Shown here piece by piece: positions 19,007 through 28,546 of a DNA stretch of 64,000 nucleotides (the stretch's first letter is position 1; each line of letters opens with the position of its first letter). The translations under genes and the position numbers were made by a program. Under the pieces are notes generated by a model. It had not been told where the DNA came from. It saw only the letters and a list, made by a program, of their open reading frames with translations, and ran no database searches. The stretch covers positions 62,001-126,000 of the forward strand of contig NZ_RZHG01000028.1 in assembly GCF_003989795.1 (NCBI RefSeq). The letters are read 5' to 3'. Source of the stretch: Vreelandella andesensis. Its GTDB lineage: Bacteria; Pseudomonadota; Gammaproteobacteria; Pseudomonadales; Halomonadaceae.

Positions 19007-19570
19007 TCAGTAGTTAAACACGACGCGACGGTTTTGAGAGTAGGCGGTTTCACCTTGGCCGCTAGCTGCCGGACGCTCTTCACCATAACTCACAACGCTC
19101 ATTTGCGAGGGAGACACGCCTTGGATATTTAAGAACCGCTGAACTGCACCTGCACGACGCTCACCAAGGGCCATATTGTATTCGCGAGTGCCACGCTCGT
19201 CGGTATGGCCATGCAATACCACTCGAGCACCTGGGTTAGCACGTAAATAGCGAGTGTGAGCCATGACTACTGATTCATACTCGCTTTTAATTGTATCGCT
19301 GTCGAAATCAAAATAGATGGTACGCACTTCTGGAATGCGAGAATCAGCTTGTTGTCCAGCGCCCGCGCCCGCGCCGGAACCAGACGTAGAGCCGTACTGG
19401 CCGCCGGTGCCAGTCCCAGTGCCAACACCAGAGGTGCTCGTTCCCATGCTGCTGCCATCCTGGCTTCCATAAGAGTCCCCATCCTGGGTTCCGCCGGTGC
19501 TGGAACAGCCAGCGATAACTACGATAGATAACGCTACTGCCAATGAGCGAGCCAACGGTTTAAGTTGCAT
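19007..19570 (-). CDS. pal: Peptidoglycan-associated lipoprotein Pal
   Basis: 187 residues. Outer-membrane lipoprotein that binds peptidoglycan and TolB. Lipobox VIAGC with Cys22, then a long low-complexity Gly/Ser/Thr linker (residues about 25-75, SGVGTGTGTGGQYG-like), then the OmpA-like domain with YFDFDSDTI, the DAP-binding HGHTDERGTREYNMALGERR and a final NRRVVFNY. The linker is longer and more repetitive than in E. coli Pal, so the OmpA domain can reach further. RBS AAGGAG. Between tolB (46 bp) and cpoB (104 bp). Confidence 0.96.
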   Translation of the reverse strand: MQLKPLARSLAVALSIVVIAGCSSTGGTQDGDSYGSQDGSSMGTSTSGVGTGTGTGGQYGSTSGSGAGAGAGQQADSRIPEVRTIYFDFDSDTIKSEYESVVMAHTRYLRANPGARVVLHGHTDERGTREYNMALGERRAGAVQRFLNIQGVSPSQMSVVSYGEERPAASGQGETAYSQNRRVVFNY

Positions 19571-19616
19571 AATCAGACTCCTTGCCTGAAAACAAAAAAT
19601 TAATACTTTTCGTCAA

Positions 19617-20909
19617 TCAATTTAAAAAAGGTGACCACGCGGGATCGCGGACATCACCCTGCGCTGCGGGTAATCTAAATGACGAGCGGCCATCCGCTGA
19701 AACGGCACTTAGTACCCCATTGCTACCCTGTTGGGTAGCGAAGATTACCATGGTCCCGTTCGGCGCAACACTAGGAGATTCATCTCTTGTTGTTTCACTT
19801 ATTACAACCAGTCGACCTCCGTCACGATCTTGTCGCGCCACTTGGTATCCACGGCTGGAACGGTGGATCAAAAAGATTTGCTCACCGTCAGGCGAATAAC
19901 GCGCACGAGCATTGTAATTGCCGGTAAACGTGACGCGTTTTGCTTCACCGCCACCTAGCGAGTATTCATAAATCTGTGGTCCACCACTCCGGTCAGAGGT
20001 AAACAGCAGAGTACGTCCATCAGGCGCCCAAGCTGGTTCAGTATCAATGCTACTGTTTTGAGTGATACGTTCTACTGATCGATTATTGATATCCAAAATA
20101 TAAATTTCAGGCTGCCCGTCTTTAGACAGTGACATAGCAATGCGTCGTCCATCAGGTGACCATGTGGGAGCACCATTGATACCTTCAAAAGATGTTGCTT
20201 GTATCCGTTGGCCGGTCGAAACATCTTGAATATAAATAGCCGGGCGTTCTGTCTCGAAAGAAACGTAAGCCAGCTTTCGACCATCAGGGGACCATGCAGG
20301 CGACATGATCGGTTGATCGGAAGTAAGTACTTGTTGGCTGTTACGCCCATCTGCATCGGCCACATACAAGCCAAATTGCATATTATCACCCAGTCCTTGA
20401 GCGGTTACATAAGCAATTTGAGTTGAGAAAGCTCCCCGAATATCGGTAATTTCTTCAAAAATTTGATCGCTAATATAATGAGCAGCGCCACGTAAATCGT
20501 TCGCACTCACAGTGACCGTTTCGCCAATCATGCGACGCTGGCCACTGATGTCCATTAGCTCAAATTGAATCTGATAACCGCTGTTTGTCTGCTGCGCGCT
20601 ACCTACCACTAAATATCGCACATCTAGCGAACGCCAAGTACCAAACTCAACTTCATCCGCTTGACTTGGTTTGTCAAACATAGAATTGCGTTCTAAGGGT
20701 GCAAAAAAACCGCTGCGTTCAAGATTGTCCTGGATGATTTGAGCCACGTCTTCAGGCATGTTGTCGCCGCCTGAAAAGGGAACAATACCAATCGGTAAAG
20801 CTTGGTCGCTTCCTCGTGTTATTTCGATTGTTAGGTTTGCATTTGCTATTGCATAGCTACTAATAAATAGCAGTACGCAAAACAGCCACACTTTGCTCAT
20901 GGTTTGCAT
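19617..20909 (-). CDS. tolB: Tol-Pal system beta-propeller protein TolB
   Basis: 430 residues, like E. coli TolB. Periplasmic; binds Pal and relays TolA. Seen: signal peptide ([18 protein letters not shown]), an N-terminal alpha/beta domain ([18 protein letters not shown]), then six WD40/PD40-like blades, each with the PxWSPDGRxLAY pattern (for example [44 protein letters not shown]). Its ATG shares a base with the tolA stop (TGATG), so translation is coupled. A second ATG three codons on is a possible alternative start. Confidence 0.97.
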   Translation of the reverse strand: MQTMSKVWLFCVLLFISSYAIANANLTIEITRGSDQALPIGIVPFSGGDNMPEDVAQIIQDNLERSGFFAPLERNSMFDKPSQADEVEFGTWRSLDVRYLVVGSAQQTNSGYQIQFELMDISGQRRMIGETVTVSANDLRGAAHYISDQIFEEITDIRGAFSTQIAYVTAQGLGDNMQFGLYVADADGRNSQQVLTSDQPIMSPAWSPDGRKLAYVSFETERPAIYIQDVSTGQRIQATSFEGINGAPTWSPDGRRIAMSLSKDGQPEIYILDINNRSVERITQNSSIDTEPAWAPDGRTLLFTSDRSGGPQIYEYSLGGGEAKRVTFTGNYNARARYSPDGEQIFLIHRSSRGYQVARQDRDGGRLVVISETTRDESPSVAPNGTMVIFATQQGSNGVLSAVSADGRSSFRLPAAQGDVRDPAWSPFLN

Positions 20910-22132
20910 CAGCGAACATCCCCCGGGGTAAATCGCAGATTAAATTGACGTAAGTTACGCTGCAGCTCTGCAGGCAAATCCCTCAGCTCGCTAAATGGTG
21001 CAGCGTGTTCAACGGCCTGCATAGCAGACCGGTCAAAGGCACTATCACCGCTGGATGAGGCGATAGTGGTTAAAAGTACTTCTCCTGACGGGCCAAGCCT
21101 TACTTGAATCGTAGCACTCATCGTGTCACTGGCGCCTGCTGGAATTAACCATGCCTGCTCTACCGCGCGACGCACAATATTAATAAAACTATTCGCTGCT
21201 TGCTGTGCTTGCTGTGCATTAGCGGCAGCCTGAGCTTCTCCTGCTAGCTGACGCTGTCTGGCCGCCTCGGCCTCACGCTGGCGTTGGGCTTCTGCTTCGG
21301 CCTCAAGCTGGCGCTGAGCTTCTGCCTCGGCTTCACGTTGGCGTTGGGCTTCTACCTCGGCTTCACGTTGGCGTTGGGCTGCTGCTTCGGCCTCACGTTG
21401 GCGCTGAGCTTCTGCCTCGGCTTCACGCTGGCGTTGGGCTGCTGCTTCGGCCTCACGCTGGCGTTGGGCTTCTGCCTCGGCTTCACGCTGGCGCTGAGCT
21501 TCTGCTTCACGTTGGCGCTGAGCTTCTGCTTCTGCTTCACGTTGGCGCTGAGCTTCTGCTTCGGCCTCACGTTGGCGTTGGGCTTCTGCCTCGGCCTCAC
21601 GTTGGCGCTGAGCTTCTGCTTCGGCTTCACGTTGGCGTTGGGCTTCTGCCTCGGCCTCACGCTGAGACTGTTCTCGGGCTTGAGCTTCTGCTTCCTGCTG
21701 CTCGGCTAGACGCTGTGCTTCTTCCTCTCTCCGTTGCGCTTCAGCTTCGGCCTGAGCTTGAGCCTCTTGTAGCTCACGCGCTTGCTCTTCTGCACGCGCT
21801 TGGGCTTCTTCCCTAGCAGCCGCTTCATCGGCTTGTTGTTGTAATGCTTCTTGCTCACGTGTATCGGGTTCTTCAAGCGCTGGTTCGGCCACGTCGGGTT
21901 TGTCTGAACCATTGAGTGCGGCTTGCTGCTCTGTTGTCTGCTGAGCCTGGTCAGTAAATGTCTCAGTGCTAACGAGAGTTGCTTGCACGATTGAAGAAGA
22001 GTCTGGCTCTGCCGTAGAACTTGGCAGGCTAACTAAGCTGAAAAATACAACTAACAGGTGCACTGCAACCGCTAGAACGGCAGGCCAAGTATAGCCAACA
22101 TCCTGGGGGTCGCGTGGTGGTTTAACTGCCAT
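20909..22132 (-). CDS. tolA: Cell envelope integrity protein TolA
   Basis: 407 residues from the chosen ATG (AAAGG nine bases upstream); ATGs at 22153 and 22192 would overlap tolR. Inner-membrane protein: short cytoplasmic N-terminus, one transmembrane helix ([16 protein letters not shown], about 15-30), a long Ala/Glu/Gln/Arg coiled coil and a C-terminal TolA III domain ([19 protein letters not shown] onward) that contacts TolB. The coiled coil is dominated by 14 copies of a [14 protein letters not shown] unit encoded at 21248-21661. TolQ-R-A uses the proton gradient to pull on Pal and the outer membrane. Confidence 0.94.
   Translation of the reverse strand: MAVKPPRDPQDVGYTWPAVLAVAVHLLVVFFSLVSLPSSTAEPDSSSIVQATLVSTETFTDQAQQTTEQQAALNGSDKPDVAEPALEEPDTREQEALQQQADEAAAREEAQARAEEQARELQEAQAQAEAEAQRREEEAQRLAEQQEAEAQAREQSQREAEAEAQRQREAEAEAQRQREAEAEAQRQREAEAEAQRQREAEAEAQRQREAEAQRQREAEAEAQRQREAEAAAQRQREAEAEAQRQREAEAAAQRQREAEVEAQRQREAEAEAQRQLEAEAEAQRQREAEAARQRQLAGEAQAAANAQQAQQAANSFINIVRRAVEQAWLIPAGASDTMSATIQVRLGPSGEVLLTTIASSSGDSAFDRSAMQAVEHAAPFSELRDLPAELQRNLRQFNLRFTPGDVR
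21248..21661 (-). repeat. 30-bp tandem repeat coding for the TolA coiled coil
   Basis: Fourteen units, thirteen of 30 bp and one of 24 bp, each encoding [10 protein letters not shown] or a near variant ([30 protein letters not shown]). The codons stay near-identical between units, so the array is young and likely to vary in copy number between strains while staying in frame. Confidence 0.95.
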
Positions 22133-22145
22133 GTGCGCGCTACCT

Positions 22146-22583
22146 TTAACCATCTTGTGGCGGTTCAGATAACAGGCCCACATTCGCGACACCTGAACGC
22201 TGAAGTGTGCTCATCAATAAAACTATTTGCCCGTATGGCACATTGCGATCGCCACGAACCATGACTGGCGTGCCAGGGCGACGCTGTAGTATGGCCATTA
22301 CTCGTTGTGACATTTGTTCAAGAGAAACAGACGTCGAATCTTCTCCAAGCGTGATGAAGTAGACGCCCTCTCGGTCGACAGAAATAATGATGGGATCACT
22401 TTCATCTTGGCTTTCTATTGGCTCTGATGTGACTTGAGGCAGGTCTACTTGTACCCCTTGAGTCAGCATCGGTGCGGTGATCATAAAGATCACCAGCAAG
22501 ACCAGCATGACATCAATAAAAGGCACTACGTTGATTTCAGCCATCGGCTTTTTACTGCCGCTACGATTAAACGGGCCTTGCAT
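22146..22583 (-). CDS. tolR: Biopolymer transport protein TolR
   Basis: 145 residues. ExbD-family inner-membrane component of the TolQ-R proton channel. The single transmembrane helix contains the essential Asp (VVPFIDVMLVLLVIFMITAP, Asp24). The periplasmic domain has the expected LPQV start after it and the C-terminal VMVRGDRNVPYGQIVLLMSTLQ region. Start is 11 bp after tolQ; its end lies within a few bases of the tolA start region, indicating tight coupling. Confidence 0.96.
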   Translation of the reverse strand: MQGPFNRSGSKKPMAEINVVPFIDVMLVLLVIFMITAPMLTQGVQVDLPQVTSEPIESQDESDPIIISVDREGVYFITLGEDSTSVSLEQMSQRVMAILQRRPGTPVMVRGDRNVPYGQIVLLMSTLQRSGVANVGLLSEPPQDG

Positions 22584-22594
22584 AGCGTGCTCCC

Positions 22595-23290
22595 TTAGCT
22601 AGCGCTGGACTGGCTTTCGCGACCCTGCAGGTTACGGTGCAAGATGGCGTGAAACTCCTCGGCAAAGTCTTCGTACTTGCCCAGCAAACGAGCAGCGTCA
22701 TTGGATAAACGGTTATAGAAAATTACTGCTGGAATAGCTGCGAACAGACCCATCGCCGTTGCAATAAGCGCTTCGGCAATCCATGGGGCTACGGTTGCCA
22801 AGGTAGCTTGCTGTGTCATAGATAGGGATTGGAAGGACCCCATGATCCCCCAAACCGTACCGAATAATCCTATGTAAGGACTCGCTGATGCCACGGTGGC
22901 GAGAAATACCAGATGCTGGGTGAGGCGATCCTCTTCTCGAGACCATGCGACGCGCATACTCCGTTGCACGCCTTCTAAGATGGTGTCGGGGTTACGTGTT
23001 TTTGGCATCAACCGATTAAATTCACGGAAGCCAGCCTGGAACATATGCTCTGCTCCATAACGTGCGTTATCAGCAGGGATTTCTCGATATAACTCGTTTA
23101 AATCGACGCCTGACCAAAAAGCTTCTTCAAACTGGTTGTATTCCTGTTTTGCCCTGCGCAAGGCAATGCTACGTTGGAAAATAACCACCCATGAGAGTAT
23201 TGATGCCACCACCAGCAACAACATTACCAGCTGAACAACCGTGCTAGCGCTCATTATCAAGTGGGGAATAGACATGGTGTTATCGTTCAC
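22595..23290 (-). CDS. tolQ: Tol-Pal system protein TolQ
   Basis: 231 residues. ExbB/MotA-family polytopic inner-membrane protein with three transmembrane helices (STVVQLVMLLLVVASILSWV, HLVFLATVASASPYIGLFGTV, ALIATAMGLFAAIPAVIFYN) and the channel motif GLFGTVWGIMGSF. The GTG at 23290 is proposed as start because GAGGG is spaced 6 bases before it; an ATG five codons downstream (23275) and ATGs at 23302/23305 are alternatives without good RBS. First gene of tolQRAB-pal-cpoB. Confidence 0.93.
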   Translation of the reverse strand: MNDNTMSIPHLIMSASTVVQLVMLLLVVASILSWVVIFQRSIALRRAKQEYNQFEEAFWSGVDLNELYREIPADNARYGAEHMFQAGFREFNRLMPKTRNPDTILEGVQRSMRVAWSREEDRLTQHLVFLATVASASPYIGLFGTVWGIMGSFQSLSMTQQATLATVAPWIAEALIATAMGLFAAIPAVIFYNRLSNDAARLLGKYEDFAEEFHAILHRNLQGRESQSSAS

Positions 23291-23424
23291 AGTTACCCTC
23301 ATCAAGCTGTTAACGTCGGAAATTCCGAGCAGTGGTAGTATCTAAAAATAACGGAGTACACACGCAACATCGCGCTATCCACTCCATAAGTTTGGGCACG
23401 TTTTCAGCGTTCGCCTTGAATTAA

Positions 23425-23817
23425 TCAACCAGGCACTTTCAGTATATTGGGCCATGCCTTTGGCCGCATCTTATGAGCGCACAAACAGGCTATCTCGACT
23501 GTAGCCGTGCATAAGAGTTCCTCATTTCGCCGTACTTGCTGCAAAAAAGTCATGCGGCATCGACCAACACTCTCAACATTTGTACTGACAATAAGCGAGT
23601 CATCTAAGCGCGCAGGCTTACTGTAGTGGCAGGCCAAACGAAATACCACTAGCTGGGTACCATCGTCTAGCAAAGATTGCTGATTAAGTCCGAGTGTACG
23701 CAACCACTCGCTGCGGGCGCGCTCCATAAACTTCAGATAGTTAACGTAGTAGACAATGCCGCCGGCGTCAGTATCTTCCATGTAGACGCGCACCGGCATG
23801 GTAAACCCATTTTTCAT
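23425..23817 (-). CDS. ybgC: Tol-Pal-associated acyl-CoA thioesterase YbgC
   Basis: 130 residues. Hotdog-fold thioesterase usually encoded just before tolQ and linked to phospholipid and acyl-carrier metabolism at the envelope. The signature [20 protein letters not shown] (14-33) is present; Asp17 matches the catalytic Asp. The His found after VY in E. coli YbgC is Tyr here, a variant I believe also occurs in pseudomonads. Start overlaps the ruvB stop by four bases (ATGA), so it is translationally coupled to ruvB. Confidence 0.93.
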   Translation of the reverse strand: MKNGFTMPVRVYMEDTDAGGIVYYVNYLKFMERARSEWLRTLGLNQQSLLDDGTQLVVFRLACHYSKPARLDDSLIVSTNVESVGRCRMTFLQQVRRNEELLCTATVEIACLCAHKMRPKAWPNILKVPG

Positions 23818-24851
23818 GGGCGACGCTCTCCCTCTGGGTCAATAGCATGTTCATGAGGCGTTTTGTTGAAATGTAGCCACGCTTGACGCGTCACTACGCG
23901 TCCTCTTGGTGTGCGCATCATTAACCCTTGCTGGATTAAGTAAGGTTCGATGACGTCTTCAATAGTACCGCGCTCTTCGCTGATAGCGGCTGATATCGAA
24001 TCGACGCCGACAGGGCCACCATCAAATTTATCGATCATTGCCAGCAAAAGGCGCCGATCCATATGATCTAAGCCATGGTGATCTACATTTAGCATATTGA
24101 GTGCTGCATCGGCGAGAGTGACATCCACAATGCCATTGCCCTTTATTTCTGCATAGTCACGGACTCGGCGGAGCAGCCTATTGGCAATACGCGGGGTGCC
24201 TCTTGAACGCCTAGCAACCTCCACGGCTCCTTCATGGCTGGTCTCAACACCTAGTAAGCGTGCTGAGCGAGTAACAATCTCAGTAAGCTCTTCAAGATTG
24301 TAAAATTCCAGGCGCTGCACAATGCCAAAGCGGTCGCGCAAAGGCGAGGTGAGCAAGCCCGCGCGCGTTGTCGCACCTACCAGCGTAAAGCGAGGCAAAT
24401 CTAGTTTAATTGAACGTGCAGCAGGACCTTCGCCAATCATAATATCTAGCTGAAAATCTTCCATCGCTGGGTAGAGCACTTCTTCTACCACAGGCGATAG
24501 ACGGTGAATTTCGTCAATAAACAACACATCACCAGGCTCTAAGTTCGTCAGCATGGCGGCTAAGTCACCTGCACGTTCAAGCACAGGACCAGAGGTTGAT
24601 TTCAGCCCTACGCCCATCTCAGTGGCAATAATATTAGCAAGCGTTGTTTTACCAAGCCCCGGCGGGCCAAATACCAAGGTATGATCCAAGCTTTCCTGAC
24701 GTAGCTTTGCGGCCCCCATGAAAATTTCAAGCTGCTCGCGTACGCGCGGTTGCCCAATATAATCCTTTAGATGTTTGGGACGAATAGCATGATCAATACG
24801 CCCTTCCCCATACTCGGGCTCAGCCGCGATTAATCGGTCATGTTCTAACAT
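23814..24851 (-). CDS. ruvB: Holliday junction branch migration helicase RuvB
   Basis: 345 residues. AAA+ motor of the RuvABC resolvasome, forming hexamers on Holliday junctions loaded by RuvA. Walker [12 protein letters not shown], Walker B FIDEIHRL, sensor ATTRAGLL and the arginine finger region [13 protein letters not shown] are visible, followed by the winged-helix C-terminal domain ending HFNKTPHEH. 42 bp after ruvA; overlaps ybgC by 4 bp. Confidence 0.97.
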   Translation of the reverse strand: MLEHDRLIAAEPEYGEGRIDHAIRPKHLKDYIGQPRVREQLEIFMGAAKLRQESLDHTLVFGPPGLGKTTLANIIATEMGVGLKSTSGPVLERAGDLAAMLTNLEPGDVLFIDEIHRLSPVVEEVLYPAMEDFQLDIMIGEGPAARSIKLDLPRFTLVGATTRAGLLTSPLRDRFGIVQRLEFYNLEELTEIVTRSARLLGVETSHEGAVEVARRSRGTPRIANRLLRRVRDYAEIKGNGIVDVTLADAALNMLNVDHHGLDHMDRRLLLAMIDKFDGGPVGVDSISAAISEERGTIEDVIEPYLIQQGLMMRTPRGRVVTRQAWLHFNKTPHEHAIDPEGERRP

Positions 24852-24893
24852 AAAGTACGCACTATCAGTCGTTCCATGAAATGACTCACGTTG

Positions 24894-25502
24894 TTACCCC
24901 GTCATGCGTTTTGTCAGCGCGGCTTTTATAATTGCCTCTGTTGACTGGTTGGGATTGATGTCAGCCAACATTTTTAAAGCTTCAGTGAGCTTGTATCCCA
25001 AGCTCACCAGCGCAGCTTCTGCATCTGCCAACGTATCACGTGGAGCAGGTTCGCCATTAGCCGCTTCTAACGCGAAGGGTGCATCGGTCGTGTTCTCCCA
25101 TTCTGGGAACCGGTCGCGCATTTCGATAATTAACCGCTCCGCGGTTTTTTTACCAACGCCGGGTAGTTTAGTCAGTGCTTTACTATCGTCGTCACGGACG
25201 CAGCGCATAAAGGCTGCTTCATCCATTCCAGATAAAATGGCCAACGCTAACTTTGGCCCTACGCCGTTAACTTTAATCAAGGCACGAAACAGTGCGCGCT
25301 CTTGCTCGCGCCCGAAACCGTATAACAAATGGGCATCATCACGAATGGTAAGGTGCGTATACATCGATACGCTCTCTCCCACAGCAGGAAGCGCCACTAA
25401 GGTATTCATAGAGGCTTCTAGCTCGTATCCGACACCATGCACATCAACCACAATCCAAGGGGGATGCTTCTCTAATAACAAACCATTAATACGACCGATC
25501 AT
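24894..25502 (-). CDS. ruvA: Holliday junction branch migration protein RuvA
   Basis: 202 residues, the family length. Tetramer that binds the four-way junction and recruits RuvB. Starts MIGRINGLLLEKHPPW, with OB-fold domain I, then helix-hairpin-helix domain II (FRALIKVNGVGPKLALAIL and ALTKLPGVGKKTAERLIIEM) and domain III after an acidic-poor linker (AEAALVSLGYKLTEALKML). Preceded by ruvC (70 bp) and followed by ruvB (42 bp) on the same strand. Confidence 0.97.
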   Translation of the reverse strand: MIGRINGLLLEKHPPWIVVDVHGVGYELEASMNTLVALPAVGESVSMYTHLTIRDDAHLLYGFGREQERALFRALIKVNGVGPKLALAILSGMDEAAFMRCVRDDDSKALTKLPGVGKKTAERLIIEMRDRFPEWENTTDAPFALEAANGEPAPRDTLADAEAALVSLGYKLTEALKMLADINPNQSTEAIIKAALTKRMTG

Positions 25503-25572
25503 AAGTATGCTCGCAATAATAAAAAGCTAACATTCACTATAAAGACACTCTGTACAAATGACCAGTTAGTAG

Positions 25573-26124
25573 CTATAGCCGCCACCGCCCGGTGCTGCGC
25601 CGCCGACCTGCTGTTGAGGGCGCAGTAAGTAAGCCGTGCCCTGCATACGCATGGGTAAGCGCGATTGCTAGCGCATCGGCAGCATCGGCCTGTGGCGTTG
25701 AAGAGAGCTGTAGAATCGCGGTGACCATGTGCTGTACTTGGCTTTTATCCGCGCCTCCCTGCCCAGTGACGGCTTGCTTGATTTGCCTTGCTGCGTATTC
25801 CGCAATGTTCAGGCCGTGATTCGCGATGCAGACGAGAGCTGTGCCCCGTGCCTGACCAAGCTTCAGTGCTGAATCAGGATTTTTGGCCATAAAAACACGC
25901 TCAATAGCGACTGCCTCGGGTCGATGCAAACCGACCACTTCACTCAAACCTGCATAGATTTGTGCCAAGCGCTGCTCTAATGGGCCCTCGGCTGTCCTAA
26001 TACAGCCGCTGGCGACGTAATGAGGCTTAACACCCACTAAATCGATGACACCATAGCCCGTGATACGTGAACCTGGATCGATACCCAAAATTCTGATCGA
26101 GGAAGCAGGCTGTTTTTCATCCAT
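25573..26124 (-). CDS. ruvC: Crossover junction endodeoxyribonuclease RuvC
   Basis: 183 residues from the ATG at 26124, chosen because AGGTGA lies directly upstream and the 14-codon upstream extension is not family-like. RNase H-fold nuclease that cuts Holliday junctions. Acidic catalytic residues: Asp16 in [14 protein letters not shown], Glu in [20 protein letters not shown] and the C-terminal [14 protein letters not shown]. The usual yebC neighbour is missing between aspS and ruvC. Followed by ruvA and ruvB. Confidence 0.96.
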   Translation of the reverse strand: MDEKQPASSIRILGIDPGSRITGYGVIDLVGVKPHYVASGCIRTAEGPLEQRLAQIYAGLSEVVGLHRPEAVAIERVFMAKNPDSALKLGQARGTALVCIANHGLNIAEYAARQIKQAVTGQGGADKSQVQHMVTAILQLSSTPQADAADALAIALTHAYAGHGLLTAPSTAGRRRSTGRWRL

Positions 26125-26163
26125 GTCACCTTTCCTATTAATAGAGAACTGTTCAAACAAAAA

Positions 26164-26185
26164 CACCGACGCCTAAACGTCGGTG
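26164..26185 (-). terminator. Rho-independent terminator after aspS
   Basis: 8-bp perfect stem CACCGACG / CGTCGGTG with a 6-nt loop; on the minus strand it is followed by GTTTTTGTTT. It separates aspS from ruvC. Confidence 0.85.
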
Positions 26186-26211
26186 CAGAGCTAAAAGTCA
26201 GAGTTGAGCGA

Positions 26212-27993
26212 TTATTCGCTAGCTGTCTCTGCTTTCGCTTTTTGGCGCAAACGGATGTTTAAGTCTTTCAACTGGTCTGCACTGACTTCGCCTGGTGCGT
26301 CAGTCATCAAACAAGCGGCACTTTGGGTTTTCGGGAAGGCAATAACTTCACGAATTGTCTTAGCTCCGGCCATTAGCATAACTAAACGATCCAAGCCGAA
26401 CGCAAGACCCCCATGGGGAGGCGCGCCATATTGCAGAGCATCCAGCAGGAAGCCAAATTTTTCTTGTGCTTCTTCTTTGCCAATGCCCAAAATTTCAAAG
26501 ACAGTGCTTTGCATGGTTTGATCATGGATACGAATAGAGCCGCCGCCTAGCTCGGTTCCGTTAAGCACCATATCGTATGCGCGTGACAATGCGTTTGCTG
26601 GATCAGATTTAAGTGCTTCTGGAGAGCAAGAAGGTGCTGTAAACGGGTGATGTAGTGGGCTAAGGCGACCGTTGTCGTCCGCTTCAAACATCGGGAAGTC
26701 GACCACCCATAACGGCGCCCACGCCTGGGTGTATAGCTCAAGGTCAGCACCTAACTTGACGCGTAATGCACCAATGGCTTCATTGACGATGCGAGCTTTA
26801 TCCGCACCAAAGAAAATAATGTCGCCATCTTCAGCGCCTACGCGATCAAGTAGCTCTTCAACTACATTTTCCATGAACTTAACGATGGGTGATTGAAGAC
26901 CATCAAGCCCTTTCGCACGCTCATTGACTTTAATCCACGCCAGCCCTTTCGCACCATATATGCCGACAAACTTGGTATATTCGTCGATTTCTTTACGAGA
27001 CAGTTTGGCGCCACCCGGCACTTTCAATGCCGCTACACGACCGTCCTCCGCACTTGCAGGGCCTGAGAAAACCTTAAAATCAACCTGCTGCATCAGATCA
27101 TCAACATCGGTTAATTCTAGCGGAATGCGCAGATCCGGCTTATCAGAACCAAAGCGATCCATTGCTTCTTGCCAGGTCATCCGCGGGAAGTCAGGCAGCT
27201 CAACGCTAAGCACTTCTTGGAAGAGTTGACGAATCATGGCTTCGGTAATGCTCATGATGTCGTCTTCTTCAACAAAAGACGCCTCGATATCGATTTGCGT
27301 AAACTCAGGCTGGCGATCGGCCCGCAGATCTTCATCGCGGAAGCATTTAGCGATCTGGTAGTAGCGGTCGAAACCGGCCACCATTAACAGCTGCTTAAAC
27401 AGCTGAGGCGACTGAGGTAGTGCAAAGAAGCTACCTGCATGTGTCCGGCTAGGAACGAGGTAATCGCGAGCACCTTCCGGCGTTGCGCGAGTCAATACCG
27501 GCGTCTCGATATCTAAGAAGCCTTGATTTTCCAGGTAGGCGCGAACGTTATGAGAAATACGTGAACGCAAACGCAATTTCTCAATCATATCCGGGCGACG
27601 AAGGTCGATATAGCGATGCTTTAAGCGAACCTCCTCACCGACTTTGTTGTGCTCATCTAGCTGAAAAGGGGGGGTAGCAGCCGTATTAAGTACTTCCACC
27701 TCCTTGGCTAATACCTCAATCATGCCGGTTGGCATGTTGGGGTTTTGCGTTCCTTCAGGACGCAGCCGAACGCGGCCAGTAATACGAAGCACGTACTCAC
27801 TGCGAGCACGGTCAGCATTAGCAAATGCCTCGGCGGTATCAGGGTCTACAACGAACTGAGCGATGCCATCGCGATCGCGCATATCCAGAAAGATAACCCC
27901 ACCATGATCACGGCGGCGATGAACCCAACCGCAGACAGTGACCGTTTGTTCCACCAAAGTTTCGTTAAGCTGGCCGCAATAATGGCTGCGCAT
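26212..27993 (-). CDS. aspS: Aspartyl-tRNA synthetase
   Basis: 593 residues from the ATG at 27993 (AGGA 7 bases upstream); E. coli AspRS has 590. Class II synthetase charging tRNA-Asp, homodimeric, cytosolic. N-terminal OB anticodon-binding domain ([22 protein letters not shown]), class II motif 1 around [18 protein letters not shown], motif 2 [19 protein letters not shown], a bacterial GAD insertion (about 290-420) and motif 3 [14 protein letters not shown]. Upstream sequence to 28053 is open but not family-like and overlaps hairpins, so it is excluded. Confidence 0.97.
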   Translation of the reverse strand: MRSHYCGQLNETLVEQTVTVCGWVHRRRDHGGVIFLDMRDRDGIAQFVVDPDTAEAFANADRARSEYVLRITGRVRLRPEGTQNPNMPTGMIEVLAKEVEVLNTAATPPFQLDEHNKVGEEVRLKHRYIDLRRPDMIEKLRLRSRISHNVRAYLENQGFLDIETPVLTRATPEGARDYLVPSRTHAGSFFALPQSPQLFKQLLMVAGFDRYYQIAKCFRDEDLRADRQPEFTQIDIEASFVEEDDIMSITEAMIRQLFQEVLSVELPDFPRMTWQEAMDRFGSDKPDLRIPLELTDVDDLMQQVDFKVFSGPASAEDGRVAALKVPGGAKLSRKEIDEYTKFVGIYGAKGLAWIKVNERAKGLDGLQSPIVKFMENVVEELLDRVGAEDGDIIFFGADKARIVNEAIGALRVKLGADLELYTQAWAPLWVVDFPMFEADDNGRLSPLHHPFTAPSCSPEALKSDPANALSRAYDMVLNGTELGGGSIRIHDQTMQSTVFEILGIGKEEAQEKFGFLLDALQYGAPPHGGLAFGLDRLVMLMAGAKTIREVIAFPKTQSAACLMTDAPGEVSADQLKDLNIRLRQKAKAETASE

Positions 27994-28032
27994 GTCTAAT
28001 CCTGTTCTGTTGCGTGGCAATGAGATTGTCGT

Positions 28033-28070
28033 GGACCGTTCTGGTCCTGACAACCGCGGCTAAGCCGCGG
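28033..28070. other. Two small GC-rich hairpins between fmdB-like gene and aspS
   Basis: GGACC-GTTCT-GGTCC (28033-28047) and the palindrome CCGCGGCT / AGCCGCGG (28054-28070). The second overlaps the stop of the zinc-ribbon gene and both precede aspS. They may attenuate or stabilise the message; no T-run makes either a standard terminator. Confidence 0.5.
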
Positions 28071-28341
28071 CGCCCTTGTTCGTTGATGCGCTACTGGTAT
28101 CGCTTGTGGTACCAGTGCTGGAAGTCGATTGGCCTTCTGCCGCCAAGTTTTTCTTACTTCCTGTTTTAAAGTCGGTTTCATACCAACCGCCGCCCGCAAG
28201 ACGGAAACCAGACGCTGAAACCAAGCGTTCAAGACTAGCTCGCTGGCACGCGGGGCAATCTTTCAGCGGATCTGCGCTGATTTTCTGCAATTTTTCCATG
28301 CGATGACCGCAGGCCTTGCACTCGTACTCATAGATGGGCAT
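28060..28341 (-). CDS. FmdB-family zinc ribbon protein
   Basis: 93 residues from the ATG at 28341 (AGGAG upstream). The N-terminus MPIYEYECKACGHRMEKLQK and the second pair CPAC give the two CxxC knuckles (Cys8/Cys11, Cys31/Cys34 approx.) of the FmdB/CxxC-CxxC-SSSS putative regulatory family, followed by SGFRLAGGGWYETDFK. The tail is low complexity (Ser/Thr/Ala), also typical. Located directly upstream of aspS in the same direction, the usual position in gammaproteobacteria. Role unproven. Confidence 0.88.
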   Translation of the reverse strand: MPIYEYECKACGHRMEKLQKISADPLKDCPACQRASLERLVSASGFRLAGGGWYETDFKTGSKKNLAAEGQSTSSTGTTSDTSSASTNKGAAA

Positions 28342-28546
28342 GTTGATAACTCCTGAAAAGCTCAACTCCGACAAGCTAAGTTCTTTATGTAGACCAGTGG
28401 CAAATTTGACGGTTGCCAAGCTAAGACTATGTGGTCTGCCGGGATAAATTCCAAGACTGCGGTTGATAGAGCGACACATTATACCCTTTTGTGCCCCCTG
28501 CTGAGCAAGGCCAAGCGCCTTTCGGTAGATAATGGAGAAAAGAAAG

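Noticed and set aside
21248..21661. Regular repeats suggesting CRISPR
   Set aside because: No unique spacers exist between units, the array is coding and in frame, and no cas genes are present.
21284..21709. 141-codon plus-strand frame rich in Leu, Cys, Phe and Gly
   Set aside because: It is the antisense of the tolA repeat; its repetitiveness comes from that, and it has no RBS or family pattern.
24904..25530. 208-codon plus-strand frame
   Set aside because: Antisense shadow of ruvA with Ser/Ala-rich sequence of no known pattern.
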